DNA of 64,000 nucleotides from Mycolicibacterium lutetiense (GCF_017876775.1 NZ_JAGIOP010000002.1:2480001-2544000); one strand, 5' to 3'; positions 44,712 to 54,601 are shown, numbered from the stretch's first letter. A program made the numbers and translations. Notes: generated from the letters alone by a model not told the origin.

Positions 44712-46160
44712 TCAGCGCAACCCGGGGCCTGCCGGGCCGGCCGCCCACCCGTTGTCGGCCACCCACGGCGAGGCGGCCGCCGCCACCGACCACGCCTGTG
44801 TCGCCGGGATGTCGAGCACGGCGTAGCGCTTCTCACCGGCGGCGGTCGCCGCGATCAGGGTGGCCACGCCGGCGCGGCGCTGAAAGAACGTCTGCCGCAC
44901 CGTCCATCCGATGATCCCGGCGGCGTCCAGATGATCTCGCCTCCGCTCCAGGCTGCCTGCGCGGGTGATCAGCCAGCCGTCGCGCACCAGATGCCCGAGT
45001 GATCTGGCCCGGTCCGCGGCCAGCAGGCCTGCGCCTGCGACGGCCAGTGCCCACAGCACCCAGGCCCAGACCGGTGCGGCCGCCACCAGCAGCGCCACGC
45101 CGACCACCGCGGGCAGTACCAGGGCACGGGTCCAGCGTCGCCGCACCGCCGCCGGCCCGTGAGTCACCAGTTGCGCGTCCACGGCACCGGGATTGCCGAT
45201 CAACTCGGCCAGCACGCCCCTGGCGGTACCGGCCGGGCACGGCGGCAGCAGCAGGGACGCCTCCCCCTGGCCGCCGACGCCCGTCATCACCGCGTCCAGG
45301 CGGGCGCCGCCGAAGGCCCGTACCAGCAGTGGCTCACGCAGAGTTCCGCCGCGCAGCCGCCTCATGTCGTACGTGTGCTGGCGCAGGCGCAACAGACCGT
45401 GTTCCAGATGGAGTACGTCGGAATCTCTTCGCAGCACCAGATTTCCGTAGGTCAGCAACGACCTCAGCACCGACAACACCACCGAGGCCACCAGGATCAC
45501 CAGCACCCCCACCACCACGGTGACCAGGACGCCGAGGCGTTCTGCCACCGCGATTCCATAGTGCGCTAGTGGCGCCTGCAGTGTGGCACCGACACCGGCT
45601 TGGTAGATCACCCCGGCCGCGGCCGCGATCATGGCCAGGCCGGTGAAACTCAGTGGGCTGTAGCGCAGCCAGGAGGGCTGCCAGCGGGCCAGCTCGGGTC
45701 CGGCCGACGCCTCGGCGGCCGGTACGGCGTCGACGAGCAGGATCGCGCGCAGCCGCGGCACCTGCTGCGCCTCGACCGCATCCAGGGCAAATTCGCTGTC
45801 GCCCTTGGCTTCCTGGCCAGTACTGATCCGCAGCACCGTCAGACCGAGCAGTCGGTGCAACAGCCGCGCATCGGTCGATACCGATCGAATCCGGTTGCGC
45901 GGCACCGACAGCACCTTGCGCTGCAGCAGCCCGGTGCGCAGTTGCACCTCGTCCGGTTCGATGCGGTAGCCGGTGGTGAACCACCGCGCCAGGCCCACGC
46001 CGACGGTGAGCACGATCGCCGCAATCGTCCAGCCCTGGTTCCCGGTCGCCGAGCCCAGCACCACCGCCCCGATCAGCAGTGGAATCTGTTGCAGCACTTC
46101 ATGTACCGGGTGGACCAGCAGCATGCGCGGGCTCAGCCGCTGCCAGGAGGCGTCTGTCAT
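44712..46160 (-). CDS. Membrane protein with bacterial PH domains (YdbT-like)
   Basis: 482-aa membrane protein with three bPH_2-type repeats separated by pairs of transmembrane helices. Each unit shows a hydrophobic pair and then a beta motif such as YRIEPDEVQLRTGLLQRK ... VPRNRIRSV, LVLRRDSDVLHLEHGLLRLR, and WLITRAGSLERRRDHL. Start ATG 46160 overlaps the stop of the smaller PH protein (ATGA), the usual YdbS-YdbT gene pair. Function in envelope or stress is suspected in other bacteria but not established. Confidence 0.85.
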   Translation of the reverse strand: MTDASWQRLSPRMLLVHPVHEVLQQIPLLIGAVVLGSATGNQGWTIAAIVLTVGVGLARWFTTGYRIEPDEVQLRTGLLQRKVLSVPRNRIRSVSTDARLLHRLLGLTVLRISTGQEAKGDSEFALDAVEAQQVPRLRAILLVDAVPAAEASAGPELARWQPSWLRYSPLSFTGLAMIAAAAGVIYQAGVGATLQAPLAHYGIAVAERLGVLVTVVVGVLVILVASVVLSVLRSLLTYGNLVLRRDSDVLHLEHGLLRLRQHTYDMRRLRGGTLREPLLVRAFGGARLDAVMTGVGGQGEASLLLPPCPAGTARGVLAELIGNPGAVDAQLVTHGPAAVRRRWTRALVLPAVVGVALLVAAAPVWAWVLWALAVAGAGLLAADRARSLGHLVRDGWLITRAGSLERRRDHLDAAGIIGWTVRQTFFQRRAGVATLIAATAAGEKRYAVLDIPATQAWSVAAAASPWVADNGWAAGPAGPGLR

Positions 46161-46654
46161 GTGGCGTCCTGCTCGCCGATCGCCGCGATGTCGGTCAACT
46201 GCGCCACCACCTGCTCGGCCACGTCGTCGTCGAGTGCCACGATCCGCACGGCGCCGGCCGAGGACGCCGTCGTCACCGTCACATTGGCCAGGCCGAACAG
46301 CCGGTCCAGCGGGCCCCGGTAGGTGTCCACGGTCTGCACCCGCGAGATCGGGGCGATCCGCCGCTCCTGCACCAACCACCCGGTGCGGGTGTAGACGGCG
46401 GGGGTCCCGGAGCCGACGTTGATGTCCCACCGGTGGACCCGGTAGCGCCACATCGGGACCACGACGACGAAGAGCACCACGCCGAGCACCGTGACGGCCG
46501 CAGCCGCGCCGTGCAGCCACGCCATCTGCTGGTCGATCGCGAACCAGATCAATTGCGCCAGTATCAGAAACGCCCATGGGATGGCCGCGCCCAACGCCCA
46601 CACCAGCGGTGCCTTGCGGCTGGGCGGCCTCGCGGGATCAATCAGAGTGCGCAT
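46157..46654 (-). CDS. Membrane protein with bacterial PH domain (YdbS-like)
   Basis: 165-aa protein with two N-terminal transmembrane helices (about residues 22-43 and 48-70) and one bPH_2 domain (YRVHRWDINVGSG, RTGWLVQERRIAPISRVQTV, LFGLANVTV). It is the smaller partner of the following YdbT-like gene, coupled by ATGA. Divergent from the SDR gene with 62 bases between starts. Confidence 0.85.
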   Translation of the reverse strand: MRTLIDPARPPSRKAPLVWALGAAIPWAFLILAQLIWFAIDQQMAWLHGAAAAVTVLGVVLFVVVVPMWRYRVHRWDINVGSGTPAVYTRTGWLVQERRIAPISRVQTVDTYRGPLDRLFGLANVTVTTASSAGAVRIVALDDDVAEQVVAQLTDIAAIGEQDAT

Positions 46655-46716
46655 GGTTCCCAGACTGCTATGGCGCCGGGGTGCCGTCCAGCACCCGCAT
46701 TCCGTATGTTCGACCC

Positions 46717-47640
46717 ATGAGCGCCAATTCCAAGTGGACCGAGGCCGACGTCCCCGATCAGTCCGGCCGGATCGCGATCGTCACCGGCTCCAACACCGGC
46801 CTGGGCTATGAGACCGCCCGTGCGCTCGCCGCCAAGGGCGCGCATGTCGTCGTCGCGGTGCGCAACCTGGACAAGGGCCGCGAGGCCGTCGACCGGATCA
46901 CCGCAGCCGTGCCGAAGGCCGACGTCACGCTGCAGCAGCTGGATGTCGGCTCGCTGGAATCGGTCCGCGCTGCGGCCGACGAACTCAAGGCCGCCTACCC
47001 GCGGATCGATCTGCTGATCAACAACGCCGGGGTGATGTACCCGCCCAAGCAGACCACCGTCGACGGCTTCGAGTTGCAGTTCGGCACCAACCACCTCGGC
47101 GCGTTCGCGTTGACCGGGCTGCTGCTCGATCACCTGCTGCCGGTCGAGGGGTCGCGTGTCGTCGCGGTCGCCAGCGTCGCGCACCGCATCCAGGCCGCCA
47201 TCCACTTCGACGACCTGCAGTGGGAACGCAGCTACAACCGCGTCGCCGCCTACGGGCAGTCCAAGCTGGCGAACCTGCTGTTCACCTACGAGTTGCAGCG
47301 GCGTCTGGCCGCGAAGAACGAGCCGACCATCGCGGTGGCCGCCCACCCCGGTCTGTCCAACACCGAACTCATGCGCCACATCCCGGGTACCGGGCTGCCG
47401 GGCTACAACCAGCTCGCCGGCCTGTTCACCAACAGCCCGGCCACGGGCGCGCTCGCCACGCTGCGGGCGGCCACCGATCCCGGTGTTCGCGGCGGCCAGT
47501 ACTACGGCCCATCCGGTTTCCGCGAGATGGTCGGCAATCCGAAGCTCGTGACCTCCAGCAAGCAGTCCCACGACGAGGACCTACAACGCCGATTGTGGAC
47601 CGTGTCCGAGGAGCTCACCGGCGTCAGCTTCCCGGTGTGA
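46717..47640 (+). CDS. Short-chain dehydrogenase/reductase (Rv0439c-like)
   Basis: 307-aa SDR. The nucleotide loop is TGSNTGLG (about residues 24-31), NNAG follows near 99, the catalytic Tyr/Lys are in YGQSK, and an HPG segment (VAAHPGLSNTEL) follows. It resembles the protochlorophyllide-reductase/retinol-dehydrogenase-like group; substrate unknown. Position next to moeA-psd-pssA-AAA ATPase matches M. tuberculosis Rv0439c-Rv0435c. Start ATG 46717 (MSANSKW); its stop lies beside the moeA start. Confidence 0.9.
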   Translation: MSANSKWTEADVPDQSGRIAIVTGSNTGLGYETARALAAKGAHVVVAVRNLDKGREAVDRITAAVPKADVTLQQLDVGSLESVRAAADELKAAYPRIDLLINNAGVMYPPKQTTVDGFELQFGTNHLGAFALTGLLLDHLLPVEGSRVVAVASVAHRIQAAIHFDDLQWERSYNRVAAYGQSKLANLLFTYELQRRLAAKNEPTIAVAAHPGLSNTELMRHIPGTGLPGYNQLAGLFTNSPATGALATLRAATDPGVRGGQYYGPSGFREMVGNPKLVTSSKQSHDEDLQRRLWTVSEELTGVSFPV

Positions 47641-47642
47641 CG

Positions 47643-48830
47643 ATGCGGACCGTCGAAGAACACCAGCTGGTGGTCGCCGGGCTGATCAAAGCCCGTGCAC
47701 CACAGGATCTTCCGCTGAACGACACCCTCGGCCTGGTGCTGGCCGCCGATGTCGTCGCCCCGCTGTCACTGCCGGGCTTCGACAACTCCGCGATGGACGG
47801 CTACGCCGTCGTCGCCGAGGATGTGGCCTCAGCCACCGAGGACAACCCCGTGCAACTGCCGGTCGCCGAGGACATCCCGGCCGGACGCACCGACCCGCTG
47901 ACGCTGCAGCCCGGCACGGCGCACCGCATCATGACCGGGGCGCCCCTGCCGTCCGGTGCGACGGCGGTGGTTCCGGTCGAGGCGACCGACGGCGCGACGG
48001 ACACCGTGACGATCCGCGCGGCCTCCCGGAGTGGGCAGCACATCCGGCGCGCCGGTGAGGACGTCACAGCGGGCACCACCGTGCTGCGCGCCGGTCAGGT
48101 GATCACCCCGGCTGCGCTCGGGCTGGCCGCGGCACTCGGGCTGGCCACGCTGCCGGTGGTGCCGCGGCAGCGCGTCACGGTGATGTCCACCGGCACCGAG
48201 CTGGTGGCGCCCGGCACCGAACTGCTGCCCGGACAGATCTATGAGTCGAATGCGGTGATGCTGGCCGCGGCGGTCCGCGATGCCGGCGCCGAGGCGACCA
48301 TCGCCCCGATGTCCACCGACGACGTCGATACCTTCCGTACCGCGCTGGCCGCGCATGCCGGCGATGCGGATCTGATCATCACTACCGGCGGCGTCAGCGC
48401 CGGCGCGTACGAGGTGGTCAAGGATTCGCTGTCGGATCAGGTGGATTTCGTCAAGGTCGCGATGCAGCCCGGCATGCCGCAGGGCGCGGGCACGGTCGAC
48501 GGGGTTCCGATCATCACGCTGCCCGGCAACCCGGTCAGCGCGCTGGTGTCTTTCGAGGTGTTCGTCCACTCGCCGCTGCGTGCCGCGATGGGCCACGCCG
48601 AACCGGATCGGCCGCGGCGCACGGCGCAGTTGACCGAGGACCTGACCTCGCCGCGCGGAAAACGGCAGTTCCGGCGCGGTGTGCTGACCGGCGATTCCGT
48701 CACTAGCTACGGTCCCCCGGCCTCACATCACCTGCGCTGGCTCGCTTCGGCGAACTGTCTGTTGGAGATCGCAGAGGACGTCACCGAACTCTCGGCCGGG
48801 TCGACGGTTCCCGTGTGGGACCTGAGCTAG
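47643..48830 (+). CDS. moeA: Molybdopterin molybdenumtransferase MoeA
   Basis: 395-aa MoeA. Recognisable are NSAMDGYAV, the [13 protein letters not shown] segment, [12 protein letters not shown] in the molybdopterin-binding domain, and [12 protein letters not shown]. It inserts molybdate into adenylated molybdopterin during Moco synthesis. Corresponds to moeA2 by synteny. I use ATG 47643; a GTG at 47637 would overlap the SDR stop (GTGA) and is a possible alternative. Confidence 0.94.
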   Translation: MRTVEEHQLVVAGLIKARAPQDLPLNDTLGLVLAADVVAPLSLPGFDNSAMDGYAVVAEDVASATEDNPVQLPVAEDIPAGRTDPLTLQPGTAHRIMTGAPLPSGATAVVPVEATDGATDTVTIRAASRSGQHIRRAGEDVTAGTTVLRAGQVITPAALGLAAALGLATLPVVPRQRVTVMSTGTELVAPGTELLPGQIYESNAVMLAAAVRDAGAEATIAPMSTDDVDTFRTALAAHAGDADLIITTGGVSAGAYEVVKDSLSDQVDFVKVAMQPGMPQGAGTVDGVPIITLPGNPVSALVSFEVFVHSPLRAAMGHAEPDRPRRTAQLTEDLTSPRGKRQFRRGVLTGDSVTSYGPPASHHLRWLASANCLLEIAEDVTELSAGSTVPVWDLS

Positions 48831-48865
48831 CAATTCCGTCACCGAGCGCACGTAGAATCCTCCCG

Positions 48866-49567
48866 ATGGCCAGACGCCCCGATCTCCAGCAGTCCGGACC
48901 AGAACGCCTCGTGGCGCTGGTGCGATCCAGTGTTCCGCCGATGCATTCAGCGGGGTTGCCGTTCGTCGGCGCCAGCCTCGCTGTCGCGGCCGTCGGCCGC
49001 AAGCATCGTTGGGTACGCCGCGCCGGCCTGCTCGCCGCCGGCGCCAACGCCGCGTTCTTCCGCCATCCGGCCCGGGTGGCTCCCACCCGCCCCGGTGTGG
49101 TGGTCGCCCCCGCCGACGGCCTGGTGTGCCTGATCGAGGACGCTGTCCCGCCGGCCGAGTTGGGGTTGCCCGACACCCCGCTGCCGCGGGTCAGCATCTT
49201 CTTGTCGGTGCTCGATGCGCACGTGCAGCGGGCGCCGATCGGCGGTGACGTGGTGGCCGTGCAGCACCGCCCCGGCCGTTTCCACTCGGCCGAGCTCGAG
49301 GCCGCCAGCGAGGACAACGAACGCAACAGCGTCGTCATCCGTACCCCCGAGGGCACCGAGGTGATCGCCGTGCAGATCGCCGGGCTGATCGCCCGGCGCA
49401 TCGTGTGCAACGCGCACGTCGGCGACAAGCTCGCCATCGGCGAGACCTACGGCCTGATCCGGTTCGGGTCCCGGCTGGACACCTATCTCCCGGCCGGTTC
49501 TAAGCTGCTCGTCACCCCGGGGCAGCGGACGCTGGCCGGAGAAACCGTCCTGGCGGAGTTGCCGTGA
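48866..49567 (+). CDS. psd: Phosphatidylserine decarboxylase proenzyme
   Basis: 233-aa Psd of the short actinobacterial form. It forms phosphatidylethanolamine from phosphatidylserine. The self-cleavage site is RFGSR near residue 204, where the Ser becomes the pyruvoyl group; an FFRHP segment, [12 protein letters not shown] and the catalytic His region are in place. A hydrophobic N-terminal helix region suggests membrane association. Overlaps pssA by GTGA, matching the two consecutive steps of the pathway. Confidence 0.94.
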   Translation: MARRPDLQQSGPERLVALVRSSVPPMHSAGLPFVGASLAVAAVGRKHRWVRRAGLLAAGANAAFFRHPARVAPTRPGVVVAPADGLVCLIEDAVPPAELGLPDTPLPRVSIFLSVLDAHVQRAPIGGDVVAVQHRPGRFHSAELEAASEDNERNSVVIRTPEGTEVIAVQIAGLIARRIVCNAHVGDKLAIGETYGLIRFGSRLDTYLPAGSKLLVTPGQRTLAGETVLAELP

Positions 49568-50445
49568 TCAAGCCCCGGATGAGGCCCCCGTCGTTGATGA
49601 AGGGCCGCATGAAACCACCGCCGTTCTCGGTGCGGATGCTGCCGAGCGCGATGACGGTGGCCGCCATCTGTCTGGGCTTGTCGGCGGTCAAGATGGCGCT
49701 CGACAACCGGCCCACCGAGGCGATGGCGTTTCTGGCGGTCGCGGCGATCCTCGATGGGCTGGACGGCCGGGTGGCCCGGATGCTCAACGCCACCTCCAAG
49801 ATGGGCGAGGAGATCGACTCGCTGGCCGATGCGGTGAATTTCGGTGTGGCACCGGCATTGATCGTTTACGGCACCATGCTGTCGCATTCCCGTATCGGCT
49901 GGATCGTGGTGCTGCTGTACGCGGTGTGCATCGTGTTGCGGCTTGCGCGGTTCAATGCGCTGCTCGACGTGGACCAGCCCGCGTACGAGAAGGAGTACTT
50001 CGTCGGCATGCCCGCCCCGGCGGGTGCCATCGGCGCGATCGGTCTGTTGGCCGCCAAGATGCAGTTCGGCGAGGGCTGGTGGACCAGCGAGTGGGCGGTG
50101 TCAATCTGGATGATCGGCGTCTCGCTCCTGGTGGTCAGCCGGATCCCGATGCGCAAGATTCACACGTTCTCGGTGCCGCCGAACATGGTGGCGCCCTTGC
50201 TGGCACTGGTCGCCATCGGTGTGGCGGCATCGGTGTTCTACGGCTACATCGTCATCATGGTGATCATCGTGGCCTACGTGATCCAGATTCCGTTCGCGAT
50301 ACGCACCAAGAAGTGGGTAGCCAGCCACCCGGAGTCCTGGGACGACAAGCCGCAGCAGCGCCGTGCCGCCCGCCGCGCGACGCGGCGGGCCCAGCCGCAC
50401 CGGCGTTCGATGGCACGCCTGGGGTTACGGAAGCCGGGCCGCTGA
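49564..50445 (+). CDS. pssA: CDP-diacylglycerol-serine O-phosphatidyltransferase
   Basis: 293-aa integral membrane enzyme making phosphatidylserine from CDP-diacylglycerol and serine. The CDP-alcohol phosphotransferase motif D-G-x2-D-G-R-x-A-R ... G-x3-D-x3-D is present as DGLDGRVAR with GEEIDSLAD. About seven hydrophobic helices and a basic C-terminal tail ([16 protein letters not shown]). Start GTG 49564 overlaps the psd stop codon; internal Met codons (residues 6, 12, 16) are alternatives. Confidence 0.94.
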   Translation: MIKPRMRPPSLMKGRMKPPPFSVRMLPSAMTVAAICLGLSAVKMALDNRPTEAMAFLAVAAILDGLDGRVARMLNATSKMGEEIDSLADAVNFGVAPALIVYGTMLSHSRIGWIVVLLYAVCIVLRLARFNALLDVDQPAYEKEYFVGMPAPAGAIGAIGLLAAKMQFGEGWWTSEWAVSIWMIGVSLLVVSRIPMRKIHTFSVPPNMVAPLLALVAIGVAASVFYGYIVIMVIIVAYVIQIPFAIRTKKWVASHPESWDDKPQQRRAARRATRRAQPHRRSMARLGLRKPGR

Positions 50446-50446
50446 C

Positions 50447-52669
50447 GTGTCGCAGATCGAGGTGGACGACGAACCAGCACTCGGACATCTGCGCCTGACT
50501 GCGCGGCTGAACACCTCGGCGCTCGACTCACGTCGCGGGGTGGTCCGGCTGCATCCCGAGGCGATCGCCGCCCTCGGAATCCGCGAGTGGGATGCCGTGT
50601 CACTTACCGGATCCCGCACTACTGCCGCCGTCGTCGGCGTTGCCCCCCGCGGCACCCCGACCGGGACCGCCCTGCTCGACGACGTGACGCTGTCCAACGC
50701 CGGGGTGCGGGAGAACACCACGGTGATCGTGGCGCCGGTGACGGTGTACGGCGCCCGCGCGGTCACGGTGACCGGGTCCAAGCTGGCGACCGAATCGATC
50801 TCATCGGCGACGCTGCGCCAGGCGCTGCTGGGCAAGGTGATGACGGTCGGCGACACGGTGTCGCTGCTGCCCCGCGATCTAGGTCCGGGCACCTCGACGT
50901 CGGCGGCCACTGCGGCGCTGGGCTCTTCGGTGGGCATCACCTGGACCTCGGAACTGCTGACGGTGACCGGTGTCGATCCGGCCGGACCGGTGAGCATTCA
51001 ACCGAATTCGGTGGTGTCGTGGGGGTCGGGCCTCGAGGGCGACTTGCCCGGGCCGTCGGATTCAACCGGCGCACACACGGTCAGCCCTGCCCGGGCCGAG
51101 CCTGCTGTCAGCTTCGACGATCTGAAGGGTTCCCACACCCAGGCCGGCAAGCTCACCGAATGGCTCAAGCTGTCACTCGATGAACCCCAGCTCCTCGAAA
51201 CCCTGGGTGCGGCACCGAATCTCGGCGTCCTGGTGACCGGTCCGGCCGGTGTCGGCAAGGCCACCATGGTGCGGACGGTGTGTGCCGAGCGGCGGCTGGT
51301 GGAGCTCGATGGCCCGGAAGTGGGGGCGCTGGCCGCCGACGACCGGCTGAGTCGCGTGTCCGCTGCGGTCGCTACCGTGCGCGACGACGGCGGCGTCCTG
51401 CTGATCTCCGATGTCGACGCACTGTTGCCGGCCGCCCCCGCCGACCGGACTCCCGAACCGGTCGCCGCCCTGATCATCGGTGAGCTGCGTGAGGCCGTCG
51501 CCACCCGCGGCGTGGCGTTCGTCGCGACGTCGGCGGTGCCCGTCGGGGTGGATCCCCGGCTGCGGGCGCCGGATCTGTGCGACCGCGAGCTCGCCCTGAC
51601 GCTGCCCGATGGCGCCACCCGCAAGGCCCTGCTGGAGGTGCTGCTGCGGGGAGTTCCGTCCGCTGAGCTGAATCTCGGCGAGATTGCCGACCGCACACCG
51701 GGCTTCGTGGTTGCCGACCTGGCCGCCGTGGTTCGTGAGGGCGCTCTGCGGGCTGCTTCGCGGGCCAGCGCCGACGGCAACGAGCCGGTGCTGTGGCAGG
51801 AGGATCTGACCGGGGCGTTGACGGTGATCCGCCCGCTGTCGAGGTCGGCGTCCCGGGAGGTGTCGGTCGGCTCGGTGACGCTCGACGACGTCGGCGACAT
51901 GGTCGAGACCAAACAGGCACTCACCGAGGCGGTGTTGTGGCCGCTGCAGCATCCGGATACGTTCCAGCGCCTCGGTGTGGAACCCCCACGCGGTGTGCTG
52001 TTGTACGGTCCGCCCGGTTGCGGCAAGACCTTCGTGGTGCGGGCCCTGGCCAGCTCGGGGAAGCTCTCCGTGCACGCGGTCAAAGGTGCTGAGCTGATGG
52101 ACAAATGGGTCGGCTCGTCGGAGAAGGCCGTGCGTGAGCTGTTCGCCCGGGCCAGGGATTCGGCACCGTCGCTGGTGTTTCTCGATGAGATCGATGCGCT
52201 GGCTCCGCGACGTGGGCAGAGTTTCGATTCCGGGGTGACCGACCGCGTGGTGGCTGCCCTGCTGACCGAACTCGACGGTATCGAACCGATGCGCGACGTG
52301 GTGGTGTTGGGCGCGACCAACCGTCCCGACCTCATCGACCCCGCGCTGCTGCGGCCGGGCCGGCTGGAGCGGCTGGTGTTCGTCGAACCGCCCGATGCCG
52401 AAGCGCGTCGCGAGATTCTGCGTACCGCAGGAAAATCCATCCCGCTGGCCCCTGACGTCGATCTCGATGCCCTGGCTTCCGAGTTGGACGGCTACAGTGC
52501 GGCCGACTGTGTGGCGCTGCTGCGGGAGGCGGCCTTGACGGCGATGCGCCGCTCGATCGATGCGGCCGACGTCACCGCGGCCGATGTCGCCAAAGCGCGC
52601 GAGACCGTGCGGCCATCATTGGATGCGGAGCAGGTGGCATCGTTGCGGGAGTTCGCCGCCGGGCGGTGA
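50447..52669 (+). CDS. Tandem AAA ATPase, CDC48/Rv0435c-like
   Basis: 740-aa protein starting at GTG 50447. Residues 1-~215 have a CDC48-like N-domain (double-psi barrel character: DSRRGVVRLHPEAIAALGI). D1 (about 220-480) is degenerate: Walker A reads GPAGVGKATM with Ala at the Ser/Thr position, and the Walker B region is ISDVDALL. D2 (about 485-730) is intact: GPPGCGKT (about 520), LVFLDEIDAL, and an LRPGRLERLVF arginine-finger region. Probably a hexameric unfoldase with one active ring. Follows pssA by one base, as in M. tuberculosis. Confidence 0.9.
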   Translation: MSQIEVDDEPALGHLRLTARLNTSALDSRRGVVRLHPEAIAALGIREWDAVSLTGSRTTAAVVGVAPRGTPTGTALLDDVTLSNAGVRENTTVIVAPVTVYGARAVTVTGSKLATESISSATLRQALLGKVMTVGDTVSLLPRDLGPGTSTSAATAALGSSVGITWTSELLTVTGVDPAGPVSIQPNSVVSWGSGLEGDLPGPSDSTGAHTVSPARAEPAVSFDDLKGSHTQAGKLTEWLKLSLDEPQLLETLGAAPNLGVLVTGPAGVGKATMVRTVCAERRLVELDGPEVGALAADDRLSRVSAAVATVRDDGGVLLISDVDALLPAAPADRTPEPVAALIIGELREAVATRGVAFVATSAVPVGVDPRLRAPDLCDRELALTLPDGATRKALLEVLLRGVPSAELNLGEIADRTPGFVVADLAAVVREGALRAASRASADGNEPVLWQEDLTGALTVIRPLSRSASREVSVGSVTLDDVGDMVETKQALTEAVLWPLQHPDTFQRLGVEPPRGVLLYGPPGCGKTFVVRALASSGKLSVHAVKGAELMDKWVGSSEKAVRELFARARDSAPSLVFLDEIDALAPRRGQSFDSGVTDRVVAALLTELDGIEPMRDVVVLGATNRPDLIDPALLRPGRLERLVFVEPPDAEARREILRTAGKSIPLAPDVDLDALASELDGYSAADCVALLREAALTAMRRSIDAADVTAADVAKARETVRPSLDAEQVASLREFAAGR

Positions 52670-52685
52670 AATTATCGGCCGACCG

Positions 52686-53699
52686 CTAGGTCTCGGCGAG
52701 TGCGGCCAATCGGTCGATCGACGCCTGCAGCTTGTCCGCGGTGGTGGCGCGGGCCCGGACGAGGCGCTTCTGGTCGGTCAGCTGTGACCAGTCGTAGGTG
52801 TGGGTGACCAGAGTTCGGTTGTCGCCCAACGGTTCCAGCTCCCAGCGCCACAGGTGACCGGGCGGCTCTTTACCGACCTCCGACGGCCGCCAGGCGATAC
52901 GCCGGCTTTCCTCGAACTCGACGATGCGGTTCTCGCGGTCGCCACCTTGCTTGATCGTCATGGTGAAGATGTCTCCGACCGCGCGGACCCGCTGTCCGGT
53001 CGGAGCCTCGGCCAGATTCTCATTGCCGTCCCAGCGGGGCTGCTGGGCTGGGTCGGCAATCAACTCGAAGATGACCTCCGCCGGCGCGTCGACCTCCCGG
53101 CTGGCTGCAACGATCGTGTTCACGCTCAACAGCTTACGGATGGAATCAGCCAGGTCTTCTTCCATCCATACCGGCAGCTCGGCGTCGTTGGCGTGCCGCC
53201 GCACCATCGCATAGGGCAGGTCGACGACGGCTCGCGACATGGCATCCATAGTGCGGGCGTCGTCGTTGCCGTAGATACCGCGGGCCAGTTCGCGTAGCCG
53301 CTCGATCAGTGGCGCGTTCATCGTCGCCAGCGTCGCGGTGAATTCTGCGTCGGGTGCGCCGTCGAGCAGGTCGCTGGGCCGGATGGTCAGCAGAAACCGG
53401 GCGTCCTCGGGCACCTCACGGGCGAAGCCCACCGCAGCGACACCCATCGCCACCGCCGCCTCCACCACGCCGTCCCCGGTCGCCGCCATCGCGCGGGATT
53501 GAAACCGCTCCAGCGCCCGCAGCCAGGCCGCCGTCAGGACCCCATTGCGATTGCCGAACCGGTGATACAGCGTGCCCGCCGGAGCCCCACTGACCTTGGC
53601 AATTGCTGCAACGCTTGCGGCCCTTGGCCCTTCGGCGAGCACCAGCTCCCGCGTCGCATCCAAAATCGCGTCGGTTTCATGCTTCCGCGGAGGCGCCAT
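52686..53699 (-). CDS. TetR-family regulator fused to SRPBCC ligand-binding domain
   Basis: 337-aa fusion. Residues 1-~60 form a TetR DNA-binding domain (AILDATRELVLAEG ... VSGAPAGTLYHRFGNR), residues ~60-190 the TetR C-terminal helical part, and residues ~195-337 an SRPBCC (polyketide cyclase/START-like) module starting EVDAPAEVIFELIADPAQQ. A normal TetR is ~200 aa, so the C-terminal domain is extra. The gene faces two SRPBCC-only genes with just 21 bases between start codons, strongly suggesting control of that divergent pair. Confidence 0.87.
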   Translation of the reverse strand: MAPPRKHETDAILDATRELVLAEGPRAASVAAIAKVSGAPAGTLYHRFGNRNGVLTAAWLRALERFQSRAMAATGDGVVEAAVAMGVAAVGFAREVPEDARFLLTIRPSDLLDGAPDAEFTATLATMNAPLIERLRELARGIYGNDDARTMDAMSRAVVDLPYAMVRRHANDAELPVWMEEDLADSIRKLLSVNTIVAASREVDAPAEVIFELIADPAQQPRWDGNENLAEAPTGQRVRAVGDIFTMTIKQGGDRENRIVEFEESRRIAWRPSEVGKEPPGHLWRWELEPLGDNRTLVTHTYDWSQLTDQKRLVRARATTADKLQASIDRLAALAET

Positions 53700-53720
53700 G
53701 ATCTAGTACAGTCCTTCTAT

Positions 53721-54110
53721 ATGGAACGCTTACCCTATATCGACGAGCATGCCATAACCGTCGACGCCGACGCCGCCACGACATGGGCCGCCGTCCTGCG
53801 CACGTTGTGCGGCGACCCGGCCGAACCGCGCGCCCCGTTCGGGTTCGCCATCGGCGAGCGCACGCCGCGCCAACGCCTGGTCCTCAAGGGCCGCCACCCC
53901 TTCTCGATCTACGAGTGGATCTTCGAACTGGACGAGCTCGGCCCGCATCGCACCCGGGTGCGGTCACAAACCTGGGCGGCCTTCCCAGGCATCCACGGAA
54001 AGATCTACCGCGCACTGGTGATCGGTTCGGGCGGCCACGCGATCGCGGTCCGTCAGACACTCAAACGCATTGCCGGACACTTGCGTCCACGGCCAAGCGT
54101 GACGGCGTGA
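53721..54110 (+). CDS. SRPBCC-like protein 1
   Basis: 129-aa helix-grip protein, by pattern (ITVDADAATTWAAVL, RLVLKGRHPFSIYEWIFELDEL, TRVRSQTWAAFPG, and a C-terminal basic helix). START/SRPBCC folds bind hydrophobic ligands. ATG 53721 lies 21 bases from the divergent TetR start, with no ribosome-binding site, so a leaderless mRNA is likely. Overlaps the next gene by GTGA. Confidence 0.72.
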   Translation: MERLPYIDEHAITVDADAATTWAAVLRTLCGDPAEPRAPFGFAIGERTPRQRLVLKGRHPFSIYEWIFELDELGPHRTRVRSQTWAAFPGIHGKIYRALVIGSGGHAIAVRQTLKRIAGHLRPRPSVTA

Positions 54111-54601
54111 TCCTGAACTGGGGCGCGACCGCCGACGAACGCGCCGCGCCGCTGGCCTGCGACACACTGACCCCAAACGCCGCGATATCAGCAGACCGCG
54201 CGATCACCATCGACGCCCCGCCGGCGACCGTGTTCGGCTGGCTGTGCCAGCTGCGCATCGCCCCCTACAGCTACGACCTCCTCGACAATTTCGGCCGACG
54301 CAGTCCGCGCACCCGCGACCCGGAGCTGACCCAGCTCCACACCGGCCAACGTTTCATGCAGATCTTCACGCTGCACTCGTTCGCCAGAGACGAGCACATC
54401 ACGCTGCAATCCGGGAACGTCGCCGTCACCTACGCCGTTCATGACCACGCCGAGAACACCCGATTGCACGTGCGAGTCCGCTTCGGCGGCCCGCGCATCA
54501 TCAGCTGGGCCCTGGCACTGGGCGACCTGGTGATGATGCGCAAACAGCTGCTCACCCTGCGTGAGTTGGCCGAACAAGAGACCACCACATCAATATCTTG
54601 A
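54107..54601 (+). CDS. SRPBCC-like protein 2
   Basis: 164-aa protein. The region ISADRAITIDAPPATVFGWL followed by YSYDLLDNFGRRSPR is a recurrent pattern of mycobacterial SRPBCC proteins; the C-terminal half continues as strands and the closing helix DLVMMRKQLLTLRELAEQ. Coupled to the preceding gene by GTGA. Ligand or activity unknown. Confidence 0.75.
   Translation: MILNWGATADERAAPLACDTLTPNAAISADRAITIDAPPATVFGWLCQLRIAPYSYDLLDNFGRRSPRTRDPELTQLHTGQRFMQIFTLHSFARDEHITLQSGNVAVTYAVHDHAENTRLHVRVRFGGPRIISWALALGDLVMMRKQLLTLRELAEQETTTSIS

Noticed and set aside
46161..46601. Upstream extension of the large PH-domain open frame
   Set aside because: Reads the smaller PH gene in the wrong frame; ATG 46160 with ATGA overlap is preferred.
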